Shown: one piece after another, positions 25,916-34,784 of the stretch
Position numbering within the stretch: position 1 is the stretch's first letter
Layout of the letters: the number at the start of each line of letters is the position of its first letter
From: Labilibaculum antarcticum
GTDB lineage: Bacteria > Bacteroidota > Bacteroidia > Bacteroidales > Marinifilaceae
NCBI RefSeq assembly: GCF_002356295.1
Contig: NZ_AP018042.1
Coordinates: 3,566,361-3,630,360 of the forward strand
Reading direction: 5' to 3'
Length of the DNA stretch: 64,000 bases
Translations under genes and position numbers: made by a program
The notes under the pieces: model-generated
The model's input: the letters and a program-made list of their open reading frames with translations, nothing else
What the model was told of the DNA's origin: nothing
Databases searched by the model: none

Positions 25916-28750
25916 ATGAAACTGAGAACCTACACTCTAACGATTGCATTGCTTCTGTTGATTGGAACTTCGCTTTTTGCTGAAAGAGCAAAAGAGCAAT
26001 TGAGTGCAAATGGAATCACTAGCATCGAAACTGCTTATACCATTTCGAAGGTGCGGACAGCAAAAAAAGACGGCAGTACTTATTTGCTTGCCAGTAGCTA
26101 CGAAGGAACGGTTCTGGCCGTTTCCTACAGTGGTAAAGTATTATGGGAGAATCAACTGTCCGGTTTTATGAATCATGATGTTTGGTGCGAAGATTTGACC
26201 AATGATGGTTCAGATGAAATTCTGCTGGCAAATGCCGACGGAACAATTTACTGCCTTGATGATAAGGGAAAATTAATTTGGTCGTTTAAAAAGAACAATG
26301 CGCCCATGTATGGGCTCTGTGTTATTCGTAAAAACAATACGCCTTACGTTGTGTGTGGCGGCTTCGATAAAAATATCTACTACCTATCTGCAAAAGGAGA
26401 ATTGGTAAAAGAAATTCCATCTTCTCTTTATTCTATAGAAAAGCCATGGGGCAAAAAGGGGTATAAACGTATTCCGGAATCAAATAATCATACGGCTAAT
26501 TTTCTTCGAAAAATTAAAAATGCTGATGGAAGTGAGCAGTTATGTGTGCACGGAATTGTAAATTCTATGAGTGCCAGTGGATCACTTTACTTATTTGATG
26601 CTTTGGAGGATAGACCTTCTAAAATTATCAAACTTAAAAAAGGTGGTCCTTTTGGTGATTTGCGTGTGGTGCAATCTGGAGCAGATAAACGTGCGGAAAT
26701 TTTATTGGGATCTAGTGGTGCTATAAAAAATGCTGTAATTAAGCGTGTAGATTTGGAAAGTAGCGAACAAGTGGATCTACCCATGTCTAAGTTGGCTAAT
26801 AAGAAAGTTGGACATTTCGGATATCGAGTTGTACAAACAGAACGGATATCCAATGGAGAAAAGGAGTTTTACTTTTGTCTGTTTGGAAATAGTATTATTT
26901 TGCTTACCGATGAATTTAATAAGGAAAAAGCAGAAGTGCTAAAGTCAAAATTTTCCTTTAATGATATGTGGAAAGATGAGAGCCGTAATTTGATTGTTTT
27001 GGCAAGTAGTCAGAGTGGTGGTAGTTGCATTCATGTAATCGATCCTACCAATTTGAAATGGAAAAAGGCGTATAGAAAACTAACACCTCCAGGCAAAATT
27101 TCGAGCATTATTTCCAATACCAATGTAGTGAAAGAACAGGTTGCTGATTTTAAACGACCAGATTGGGAAAGAGAGCCACTTCCGGTTTACCTGATGACGG
27201 AAAAAATTACGCCTTCACTTGAGAATATGGTTCGTGATATTAACATGAATAAGCAAAGTCCGGTGTTTTTAAATGGGCTTCATATGTCTAAAATAGAAAA
27301 ATGGGATCGCTCTGTTCTAGGGAATCAAGTGTACGAAGCAAAGAGAGATCGCAGAAAAAAATATGTGCTAAGCAGCAACGAAGTGCTTGATTTTATAAGG
27401 CCTGAGCTAAAAGATGCTCCTGGAATAGCTTATTGGGGCGGACATGGGAACGATCCTTTTTTAGTTAGTCTGGCAACACAAAAACGAATTGTTGACGAGG
27501 CCAATGGAAAGTTTGTTGTTAGTATTTATCCAGAATTGGAACAATACGATGTGAACTTTAAATATGTATTGGACAATCATTTTTACCCACTTGCAGAATA
27601 CTACAAGGGGAAGAACGCAAAATTGTACATTCGAACAAAGCATACTTTTTGGCAAACAACTATTTATAAGCCTTTGTGGTCGAGATTGATGTCAGGAGAA
27701 TTTGCCGATGTTTTTGTGCCTTCTATGGAGGAAACGACAGACAAATCGATGGAATTGTCTTTAGCTTCAAGAATGGGTGTTTGGGCAAGTGGAGCAGTTG
27801 ATAGCTGGGGAGCACGTTGCGCAAGAGACAATGCTAGTTTTGATCGTTCAAGACAACACTCACATCAAATGCTACCCAATCATTTTCTTCGTACCCTAAT
27901 TTATAATATTTCAAACGGAGCGCAATACATCAATAATTTTGCTGTAGATCAGGAATACATGAGTTTGCTTTGGGATTTAATTGCCAAAGGTGCTTTATAC
28001 GTCCCTAAACGCGATGAGATTCTAAGTTTTTCACCTGTTCATCTAAGCATGAAAGATCCTGATATGACTTTTCTTGATGAAGGAAGTAATGTGAAATGGA
28101 CGACTTTCTACAATCAAGAATTCGAAGAAAATAATGCATTTGTATTTAGTCGATTGAATGGAACTTGGCCAGGAGCACCGCTAACAGAATGGGATTTTTC
28201 CAGATATGCAGCAGGAGCAAAGGAACGTAGGTTAAATTTTATGCCGACCTACGAGAATGGATTGGTTTTAATCACGCCAGTACAGAAAGGAAAATTTTTT
28301 ACCGAGAGCAAAAGAGGTCAATTAGCAGATCATCTTCATCCGATTTACAAGAACATTTTAAAGGAATACATTACCGATGGCAGATACTACTATTCGGCTG
28401 ACGGAGAAAAGAAATACAATGCCGATGAATATTACAAGGTGATTGAAGAGGATATCAAGAAGTCGGCAAGCTTATTGCCTCTTACAGTTTCAGGCGATGT
28501 AGCCTGGGTCGTGGCTCAAACAGATTCAAAATATTTGCGCTTAACCCTTATCGATAAAGGTTATGTGAATCCTAAAGATCGTAAGGCCATTGTAAAATTC
28601 AGTTCTATAAAAATAAAGCAAGTAAAAGACATTCTATCAGGAGAAATGATTTCCATTTCCGATGATTCAACAGCTAGTATTGAAATTCCTTGTGGAGCAT
28701 TTCGCTTCATAGATATCGAACTAGAGGATTCTTTATCAGCAGACAAATAA
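25916..28750 (+). CDS. GH150-like lambda-carrageenase candidate A
   Basis: A 944-residue secreted protein (signal peptide ~1-22). Residues ~30-400 form a PQQ-like/FG-GAP beta-propeller (GTVLAVSYSGKVLWE, DLTNDGSDEILLANADGTIYCLD, GGFDKNIYYLSAKGEL). The remaining ~500 residues form an alpha/beta region with WGGHGNDPF, VSIYPELEQY and VFVPSMEET, which looks like a TIM barrel followed by a beta domain. The layout and length match what is known of the Pseudoalteromonas lambda-carrageenase that founded GH150 (about 940 residues, N-terminal propeller). Adjacent GH82 genes support a carrageenase. Acidic residues in YPELE and SMEET are candidate catalytic positions. Assignment rests on architecture and context, not on an alignment. 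A paralogue lies at 31553. Confidence 0.6.
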   Translation: MKLRTYTLTIALLLLIGTSLFAERAKEQLSANGITSIETAYTISKVRTAKKDGSTYLLASSYEGTVLAVSYSGKVLWENQLSGFMNHDVWCEDLTNDGSDEILLANADGTIYCLDDKGKLIWSFKKNNAPMYGLCVIRKNNTPYVVCGGFDKNIYYLSAKGELVKEIPSSLYSIEKPWGKKGYKRIPESNNHTANFLRKIKNADGSEQLCVHGIVNSMSASGSLYLFDALEDRPSKIIKLKKGGPFGDLRVVQSGADKRAEILLGSSGAIKNAVIKRVDLESSEQVDLPMSKLANKKVGHFGYRVVQTERISNGEKEFYFCLFGNSIILLTDEFNKEKAEVLKSKFSFNDMWKDESRNLIVLASSQSGGSCIHVIDPTNLKWKKAYRKLTPPGKISSIISNTNVVKEQVADFKRPDWEREPLPVYLMTEKITPSLENMVRDINMNKQSPVFLNGLHMSKIEKWDRSVLGNQVYEAKRDRRKKYVLSSNEVLDFIRPELKDAPGIAYWGGHGNDPFLVSLATQKRIVDEANGKFVVSIYPELEQYDVNFKYVLDNHFYPLAEYYKGKNAKLYIRTKHTFWQTTIYKPLWSRLMSGEFADVFVPSMEETTDKSMELSLASRMGVWASGAVDSWGARCARDNASFDRSRQHSHQMLPNHFLRTLIYNISNGAQYINNFAVDQEYMSLLWDLIAKGALYVPKRDEILSFSPVHLSMKDPDMTFLDEGSNVKWTTFYNQEFEENNAFVFSRLNGTWPGAPLTEWDFSRYAAGAKERRLNFMPTYENGLVLITPVQKGKFFTESKRGQLADHLHPIYKNILKEYITDGRYYYSADGEKKYNADEYYKVIEEDIKKSASLLPLTVSGDVAWVVAQTDSKYLRLTLIDKGYVNPKDRKAIVKFSSIKIKQVKDILSGEMISISDDSTASIEIPCGAFRFIDIELEDSLSADK

Positions 28751-28782
28751 AACAAATTAAGTAAATTAAAATTCATTTTAAG

Positions 28783-30000
28783 ATGAGAAAATTAGTTGTC
28801 CAAATTATATTAATAGCGGTTATCTTTAATGTAAATCAAGTGTTTGCACAAAAGGAGAGTCGATTTTATACAGAAACCAATCAGTTGGGGATTGTAAAGA
28901 ATTTGGTAGATGATTATGTAGCAAAAGGGAATGATAAAAAGGATGATTCAAAAAAATTGCAACGAGCGATTAATGAACTGTCGGCTATGAAAAATGGAGG
29001 GAGAATTATTGTTCCTGCAGGTACTTATTATTTTTCCATGATCAATTTAAAATCGAATGTACATATTGAAATTGAGAATGATGTGATTATTCATCCAGCA
29101 CCGAGAACCGATAACAAAAACTACGCTGTTTTTCTAATGGGCGATAATAAAACCATTGTAAAAAATGTGAGTGTAAGAGGTCTTGGTGGGAACTTTACAG
29201 TTGATTTAAGAAATCTGAAAAACAAAAATGTAACAGTGTTTAGGCTGAACAATTCAGATAATTTCCTATTGGCAAATTTTGATGTTAAAGATGAGATGAC
29301 CAAATTCTCGTCTATTGCCTTTGGTTATACAGATTACAAGGGAGGGTACACCAAATCGAGAAATGGAGTGGTGAAAAATGCCAGTACAGATAATTCTCAT
29401 TATGGATATGGTTTGGTTCAGGCACAAGCAGGACACAATATCTTGTTTAAGAACTTATCTGGTGAAGGTGGAGTAACGCTTCGTTTAGAAACTGGAAATA
29501 ATAAGATGAACAAGCTTCAAGTGGGAGGGATCTCCGATATTTTTGCAAAAAACATTGCTTGTGAGAATGGAAATTCAGCTGTAATGATATCACCACACGG
29601 AATTCAAAATGGTCATGTAGAAGTAGATGGAGTCAAGTCTGTGAATTGCGGTTTTGCTGTTCGCATTGGCAATGGTTATGTGAAGAAAGATCAGATAAAA
29701 TTGGGCGTTAAGCCAGGTTCTTATGCCAGCACTTCGAAAGTACAAAATGTAACTGCCACATTTGGAGAGACTGCACAGGTTAAGTCGAAGCATTTTAAGT
29801 ACATGCCTGTTGATTTGCGCAAGAAAATTCAAAAGACAGATGATCCAAAAGTGCATATTGCTCCATCTATTGCAGCTGTTGTAAATGATGCTGCAGGTGA
29901 AGGGAAAGGAAAATACAAGATTGAAGTTAAAAATGTAAAGGCCATTGGTTTTACAAGTCAGCCAAAAGTAGTGATTACAGGTGAGGACGCAATTAAATAA
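28783..30000 (+). CDS. GH82 iota-carrageenase-like right-handed beta-helix protein
   Basis: A 405-residue secreted protein (signal peptide 1-23) with a pectate-lyase-like N-terminal cap (DDSKKLQRAINEL, GGRIIVPAGTYYF) and parallel beta-helix repeats. In the catalytic groove Gln ~213, Glu ~236 (TLRLETG) and His ~272 (ISPHG) have the same mutual spacing as the Gln222, Glu245 and His281 I recall for the Alteromonas fortis GH82 iota-carrageenase. The position of its Asp247 is Gly here. Product would be neo-iota-carrabiose-series oligosaccharides. It starts 32 bases after the GH150-like gene, and the next GH82 gene begins one base after its stop. It has no C-terminal sorting domain, unlike its neighbour. 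Confidence 0.75.
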   Translation: MRKLVVQIILIAVIFNVNQVFAQKESRFYTETNQLGIVKNLVDDYVAKGNDKKDDSKKLQRAINELSAMKNGGRIIVPAGTYYFSMINLKSNVHIEIENDVIIHPAPRTDNKNYAVFLMGDNKTIVKNVSVRGLGGNFTVDLRNLKNKNVTVFRLNNSDNFLLANFDVKDEMTKFSSIAFGYTDYKGGYTKSRNGVVKNASTDNSHYGYGLVQAQAGHNILFKNLSGEGGVTLRLETGNNKMNKLQVGGISDIFAKNIACENGNSAVMISPHGIQNGHVEVDGVKSVNCGFAVRIGNGYVKKDQIKLGVKPGSYASTSKVQNVTATFGETAQVKSKHFKYMPVDLRKKIQKTDDPKVHIAPSIAAVVNDAAGEGKGKYKIEVKNVKAIGFTSQPKVVITGEDAIK

Positions 30001-30001
30001 G

Positions 30002-31519
30002 ATGAAAACAGGATTGTTTATACCGATTGTATTTCTGTTGATTTATTTCAATGTAAATCAGGGATTTGCGCAGGAAGAGAATGAATTTTATACTGAAACC
30101 AATCATTTGGGAGTGGTAAAAAACTTGGTGGATGATTATGCTGCAAATGGGAATGATAATCTTGATGATTCAGAAGTATTGCAACAAGCAATTGATGAGG
30201 TCACAGCTTTGGAAAATGGTGGGAGAATTATTATTCCGGAAGGAGCCTTCTACTTTTCAGAGGTAAAGTTAAAATCGAATGTGCATCTGGAGATTGATAA
30301 AAGTGCAGTAATTCATCCAACTCCTCGTATCGATAGTAAAAACTATACAATCTTTGTATTGGGAGATAAGAATAATGCGATTACTAATGTTAGTATTCGA
30401 GGAATTGGGGGGAAGTATAAGCTTGATCTTACCAATCTTGAAAATACCAATGTTCGGGTATTTCAATTACAGAATGTTCAGAACTTTTTACTAGCTGATC
30501 TGGATGTGGAGGATGAGGAAACGAAATTCTCGGCAATCACATTTGGTTATGTCGAAAACAATGGAACGTATTCCAGTCCGCAAAATGGTGTAATTAAAAA
30601 TTCGAATATCAGTAATGCACATTACGGATATGGCTTAATTCAGGCACAGGCAGCCAAAAATGTTCTGTTTAAAGATCTAAGTGGCGCAGGAGGTGTTACC
30701 CTTCGTTTCGAAACGGGATACGATAAAATGAATGAGCTGCAAGTAGGTGGTGTTTTTGATATGTATGGAGAAAATATCTCTTGCGTAGATGGAAATGCGG
30801 CTTTAATGATTTCTCCGCATGCCATTCAAAATGGACATGTTGAGGTGAAAAATGTGATTTCGGTAAATTGTGGTTTTGCAGTTCGTATTGGAAAAGGCTA
30901 TGTGAAAAAGGAACAAGAAGAGCTTGGAATCAGTCCGGGACATTTTGCCAATAGCTCAAAAATTACAGGTGTTAAGGCTACTTTTGGTTCTTCGGCTCAG
31001 TTAAAGTTGAAACATGAAAAGTATATTCCTTGTGATTTAAGAGATCAACTTTATAAAAAAGAGGATCCTTTAGAGGAAATTTATATTGGTCCATCGGTTG
31101 TAGCAATATTAAATGGAGCTGAGGGAGAGGGCGATGGAAAATATAAGGTAGATATTCAGGATGTTAATGCATCAGGATTTTTGAGTCAAAAGAATGCAAT
31201 AATAGGGGAAGAAGATACATTCGATTGTGAGGATACAGAAATTATTACGGGTATCGGGGATAATTTATTAGAGGTAGAATTTAAAATTTATCCCAATCCA
31301 TTCAAACATGTATTTAGGCTTAATTTGCCGGAAGGTAAGGGGTTTGAATTTCTTCAGATTATTGATGTAAATGGTAAAGTAATTGATCAGCAAAATATAA
31401 AAGGAAAAGGTTCCTCATTCGAAATTTCGGGAGAGAAATTGAATTTGAGAAAAGGAATGTACTTTGTTAAAATAGTAGGGGCTAATATTTGCCTGATAAA
31501 GAAGGTTCTAAAAAATTAA
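30002..31519 (+). CDS. GH82 iota-carrageenase-like protein with T9SS sorting domain
   Basis: A 505-residue paralogue of the preceding gene. I take the ATG at 30002, which starts a proper signal peptide (MKTGLFIPIV...GFAQ), rather than a GTG at 29981 inside the previous gene. Gln ~214, Glu ~237 (TLRFETG) and His ~273 (ISPHA) are conserved with GH82 spacing, and the Asp position is again Gly. After the beta-helix, residues ~425-505 form a type IX secretion type A C-terminal domain (IYPNPFKHVFRLNL, IIDVNGKVI, KGMYFVKI), so this enzyme is exported across the outer membrane and probably surface-attached. It is translationally coupled to the upstream copy. It likely makes the first extracellular cuts. 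Confidence 0.78.
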   Translation: MKTGLFIPIVFLLIYFNVNQGFAQEENEFYTETNHLGVVKNLVDDYAANGNDNLDDSEVLQQAIDEVTALENGGRIIIPEGAFYFSEVKLKSNVHLEIDKSAVIHPTPRIDSKNYTIFVLGDKNNAITNVSIRGIGGKYKLDLTNLENTNVRVFQLQNVQNFLLADLDVEDEETKFSAITFGYVENNGTYSSPQNGVIKNSNISNAHYGYGLIQAQAAKNVLFKDLSGAGGVTLRFETGYDKMNELQVGGVFDMYGENISCVDGNAALMISPHAIQNGHVEVKNVISVNCGFAVRIGKGYVKKEQEELGISPGHFANSSKITGVKATFGSSAQLKLKHEKYIPCDLRDQLYKKEDPLEEIYIGPSVVAILNGAEGEGDGKYKVDIQDVNASGFLSQKNAIIGEEDTFDCEDTEIITGIGDNLLEVEFKIYPNPFKHVFRLNLPEGKGFEFLQIIDVNGKVIDQQNIKGKGSSFEISGEKLNLRKGMYFVKIVGANICLIKKVLKN

Positions 31520-31552
31520 GTACCCATTGAAAACGTTAAATCAGATCGTATC

Positions 31553-34201
31553 ATGATAAAATATGTAAGCACATTGTTGTTATTGTTTTTGGTTAGTTTT
31601 TCGCATGCCGAAAATTTCACAATTGAGGGCAACAGTATTCAAAATATAGTGAATGCAAAAGTGAAGGGAGAAAATGTTTATTATATTTCAGAATTGGATG
31701 GAAGTGTATCTTGTTATGATACCAGTGGAGAAAAAATATGGCGAAATCCAACTCAGTCGCCAGCAGTTTTATTTGAAATAGAAGCTGCAGATATAAATAA
31801 TGATGGCAATGATGACCTGCTTGTTGCAAGTGGCGATGGACATATTTATTGCTGGGGAAGTAATGGTAAACTTTTATGGAAGTTTAAACCAGAACATCGA
31901 GTTCGCTTCTCTGAGATTGCAGTTTTGAAAGACTCCAATAAACCAAGAATATATGCCGGAGGTAATGACTATCAGTTGTATGAATTGAGTGCGAAAGGGA
32001 AATTGTTATCCAAAACGAAAATAGAAGGAGTGGTTCGTAAAATTGAGATTGGTGATTTTTTGGAAGAAGATCGTAATACAATTTTCGTAATGACTTATGC
32101 GCACGATAAGTATCGTTGGGATTTTATGGGTTTTATTGATCCTGATTCCAAACAGGTATTGAGTTCTTTAGACTACAAGAAGAATAAAGTGAAGATATGG
32201 AGCAAGTTCATGGTAAATGATTTATCTGTTGCTGATATTGATGGTGATAATCGAGATGATCTATTGTTTTTTGGTCATGCCAATAGTGCCGTTTTTAAAG
32301 CTTGGAATGGAGAATTTAAAGAGATTGTAAGTTTTGTAGGCAAAGCAAAGGACAAACAAAGATATGCTCATGCGATTGGAACAAGTTTGTTGCCAAACAA
32401 AAATCAAATTGTTATGCAGTATGGTGGTATTTCTTACCTACTCAATTCAAAAGGGGAAATGCTTCAGACTTGGGGGGAAAGACATGTTGGAATTATTTTT
32501 AATGATCTTCTTTACCAGGCTGATACTGATGAATTAATTTGTGCCGGTCAAGTTGGTGGTGGAAATGGAATTTATACCTATTCGTTGCAAAAAAAGAATT
32601 GGTGGAAAAGCAAACAGCAGCTTCAAGGGCGCATGACCGAGGTGAATGGTAATTTGAATAAACTCTACCAACAGACTTTGAATTTTACACCGCCAGTTTA
32701 TCAGAAACCATCAAGTAAGGAGTGGTTGATGATTACTCGAGCTCAAATGAATGCTGAAGTAGAAAATTTGAATGGTGCTGAAATAAAAATAATTGAGCAG
32801 TATTCATGGAAAGAGAATACCGATAGATCGGATCTTGTTGCTAAGATTGGTAAAGACGCAATTAAAAAGGATAGAAGAGGAAAGTACAATTTAACAAGAG
32901 AGGAAATTGTAAATATGGCAAAAGAAAAAGAAGCCAATAATATCCCTTTTGCTGTTTGGGCTGGTCATGGAAACGATCCTTTTTATTTAAGAATTGAAAC
33001 ATTGGAGGCCATATTGGAAGTAGCACCAAATACTTGTTATGGTTTTGTTTACGCGGAAATGGACAATACGAAAGATCCTCGTGTTCATCATTTTATCAAT
33101 GAGTATGTCCCAAGATTAGCCAAGGCTTGTCGTAAAAATGGAAAAGCGAAGCTGTATTTCAGATATAAAAATATGTTCTGGGCAGCCAGTTCTCATCAAG
33201 AACCATGGAAAGGTCTGTTCTTTTCAGGTAAATACAATGATATTTTAGTGCCTGCTTCAGAAGATACTAGCTCTCGTACTCAGGATATCAATTTTGTAGG
33301 TAGAGTGGGAATGTTCGCCGGAAATTACGTTGATGATTTTTGCATGCGTTTGGTAGATGATAATCCAACCAGTTGGCGTCCGCTAACTCCGGGAGGTCAG
33401 CGTTCAGTATCTCCGTATTTGAGGACAGGGGTTATGCTTGCAGCTTATGGAGCCAGAACAGGACTTTTATTCAATAATCAATATCTGGAAAAGCCAGGTT
33501 TAAATATTCTATATGCTTTAATGAAATCGGGAGCCTTGCCAATTGTCGAGCGAGAGGATATTCTTTCCATTGGTTCGTGGCATTTAATTAAGGATGTTGA
33601 TGAAAAATTGGTTCATTCTGTTGATGATCATCATAACTTGTTGCAATATTCAGAGGAAGATGAGAATGCGGTTGTTTCTTTAGCACAGATGCATTGGGCA
33701 GGAACAAGTCTTCCTGATCATGATTTTTCAAAATTGGCTTTGGGTGTAGAGTATCGATGGATGAATTACATGCCCAAAATGCCTCATGGAATGGTGCCAA
33801 TGGCTCCAATTGAAATGCAGGCGAAGTTCAAAAAAGAGAAAATACCATATTTTGTGAGTGATTGCAAAGTGGGTTACGATGGATCAACAAAAATAGAAGC
33901 AAAACAATTCGGTCCCGTAATTAAAGAAGTGGTTGAGGTTGGAGAGGAAAAAATGTTGATTGCTGTAAAAGGAGCTTCTTGGAGTGTTGTGCGTCTAGAT
34001 AAAAATCATGTTCGTGTTATTTTAGTTGATCCCGGATATATTGATCCTCAAGATAGAGAGGTTGAAATCAATTTTCAGCACCGAAAACCCGTAAAGGTGA
34101 ATGATATTTTAAGTAAGGAAGATTTAGAGGTGAAGAATGAGAAATGTAAGGTAATTGTACCTGCAGGATCCATTCGATTGATTGATGTGACCTACAAGTA
34201 G
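31553..34201 (+). CDS. GH150-like lambda-carrageenase candidate B
   Basis: An 882-residue paralogue of the 25916 protein, with a signal peptide (1-19, ending SHAEN), the same N-terminal FG-GAP/PQQ-like propeller (LDGSVSCYDTSGEKIW, DINNDGNDDLLVASGDGHIYCW) and the same C-terminal catalytic-looking region (WAGHGNDPF, FVYAEMD, ILVPASEDTSSR). The two are clearly diverged rather than a recent duplication. It follows the second GH82 by 33 bases and closes the cassette before a terminator-like hairpin. It is inferred to be a lambda-carrageenase or a related enzyme on another sulfated galactan, with the same caveats as for candidate A. Confidence 0.58.
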   Translation: MIKYVSTLLLLFLVSFSHAENFTIEGNSIQNIVNAKVKGENVYYISELDGSVSCYDTSGEKIWRNPTQSPAVLFEIEAADINNDGNDDLLVASGDGHIYCWGSNGKLLWKFKPEHRVRFSEIAVLKDSNKPRIYAGGNDYQLYELSAKGKLLSKTKIEGVVRKIEIGDFLEEDRNTIFVMTYAHDKYRWDFMGFIDPDSKQVLSSLDYKKNKVKIWSKFMVNDLSVADIDGDNRDDLLFFGHANSAVFKAWNGEFKEIVSFVGKAKDKQRYAHAIGTSLLPNKNQIVMQYGGISYLLNSKGEMLQTWGERHVGIIFNDLLYQADTDELICAGQVGGGNGIYTYSLQKKNWWKSKQQLQGRMTEVNGNLNKLYQQTLNFTPPVYQKPSSKEWLMITRAQMNAEVENLNGAEIKIIEQYSWKENTDRSDLVAKIGKDAIKKDRRGKYNLTREEIVNMAKEKEANNIPFAVWAGHGNDPFYLRIETLEAILEVAPNTCYGFVYAEMDNTKDPRVHHFINEYVPRLAKACRKNGKAKLYFRYKNMFWAASSHQEPWKGLFFSGKYNDILVPASEDTSSRTQDINFVGRVGMFAGNYVDDFCMRLVDDNPTSWRPLTPGGQRSVSPYLRTGVMLAAYGARTGLLFNNQYLEKPGLNILYALMKSGALPIVEREDILSIGSWHLIKDVDEKLVHSVDDHHNLLQYSEEDENAVVSLAQMHWAGTSLPDHDFSKLALGVEYRWMNYMPKMPHGMVPMAPIEMQAKFKKEKIPYFVSDCKVGYDGSTKIEAKQFGPVIKEVVEVGEEKMLIAVKGASWSVVRLDKNHVRVILVDPGYIDPQDREVEINFQHRKPVKVNDILSKEDLEVKNEKCKVIVPAGSIRLIDVTYK

Positions 34202-34222
34202 GATTGCCGATTTTGTTTAAAG

Positions 34223-34272
34223 AAATACTCGTGGAAGAAGTTGAATTACTTTTTTTTACGGGTATTTTTTTT
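34223..34272 (+). terminator. Probable terminator after the carrageenase cassette
   Basis: AAATACTCGT (34223-34232) pairs with ACGGGTATTT (34258-34267) as a ten-pair stem with one G-U, a loop of about 25 bases, then a T-rich run. The long loop makes it weaker than the other terminators in the window. Confidence 0.5.
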
Positions 34273-34784
34273 GTTTTTTTCTGATTTTAAAATAATGTTA
34301 AGTAATATATTGATTGTTGTTTCTTATTGTGAGTTTAATTATAAGTAGATATCTCATTATCAGAACACTATAATGAGGGTGTTAAGTTTAGGTCCTAAGG
34401 CCATAACAAATTATAAACTGTGGACTACATTAAATTTACCCTTAATTACTCCTATTTTATCATATGTAGGATATTTGTATGCATGTAGTTGGACTTTAAT
34501 CTGGTCATGCTACAAAAAGAATTCACTAATCTAAAATACTATTTGTAATGAAAGAAACTAAGAATCTATCTTCATCGATTTTTGATCCAGATTAAATACC
34601 TGTTTGTTTTAGGTCGATAAAAAAATGAATGGAATTACCTTTTCTTGGAGGTCTCTAAGAAATATTTTTTTACTAAATCTTGAATTTAAGAGTCTGTATG
34701 TCTGTAGATTCTATGTGCGTGCAAAGAATGTATTCAGAACATTTTAGGTTTCAGGATAAATAAAAAGTAACACCTAATAATCGT
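34273..34784. other. Intergenic region upstream of SusC
   Basis: About 510 bases with no convincing ORF, RNA gene or strong promoter match. Its length suggests that the SusCD operon has its own regulated promoter, separate from the carrageenase cassette, but I cannot point to the site. Confidence 0.3.
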
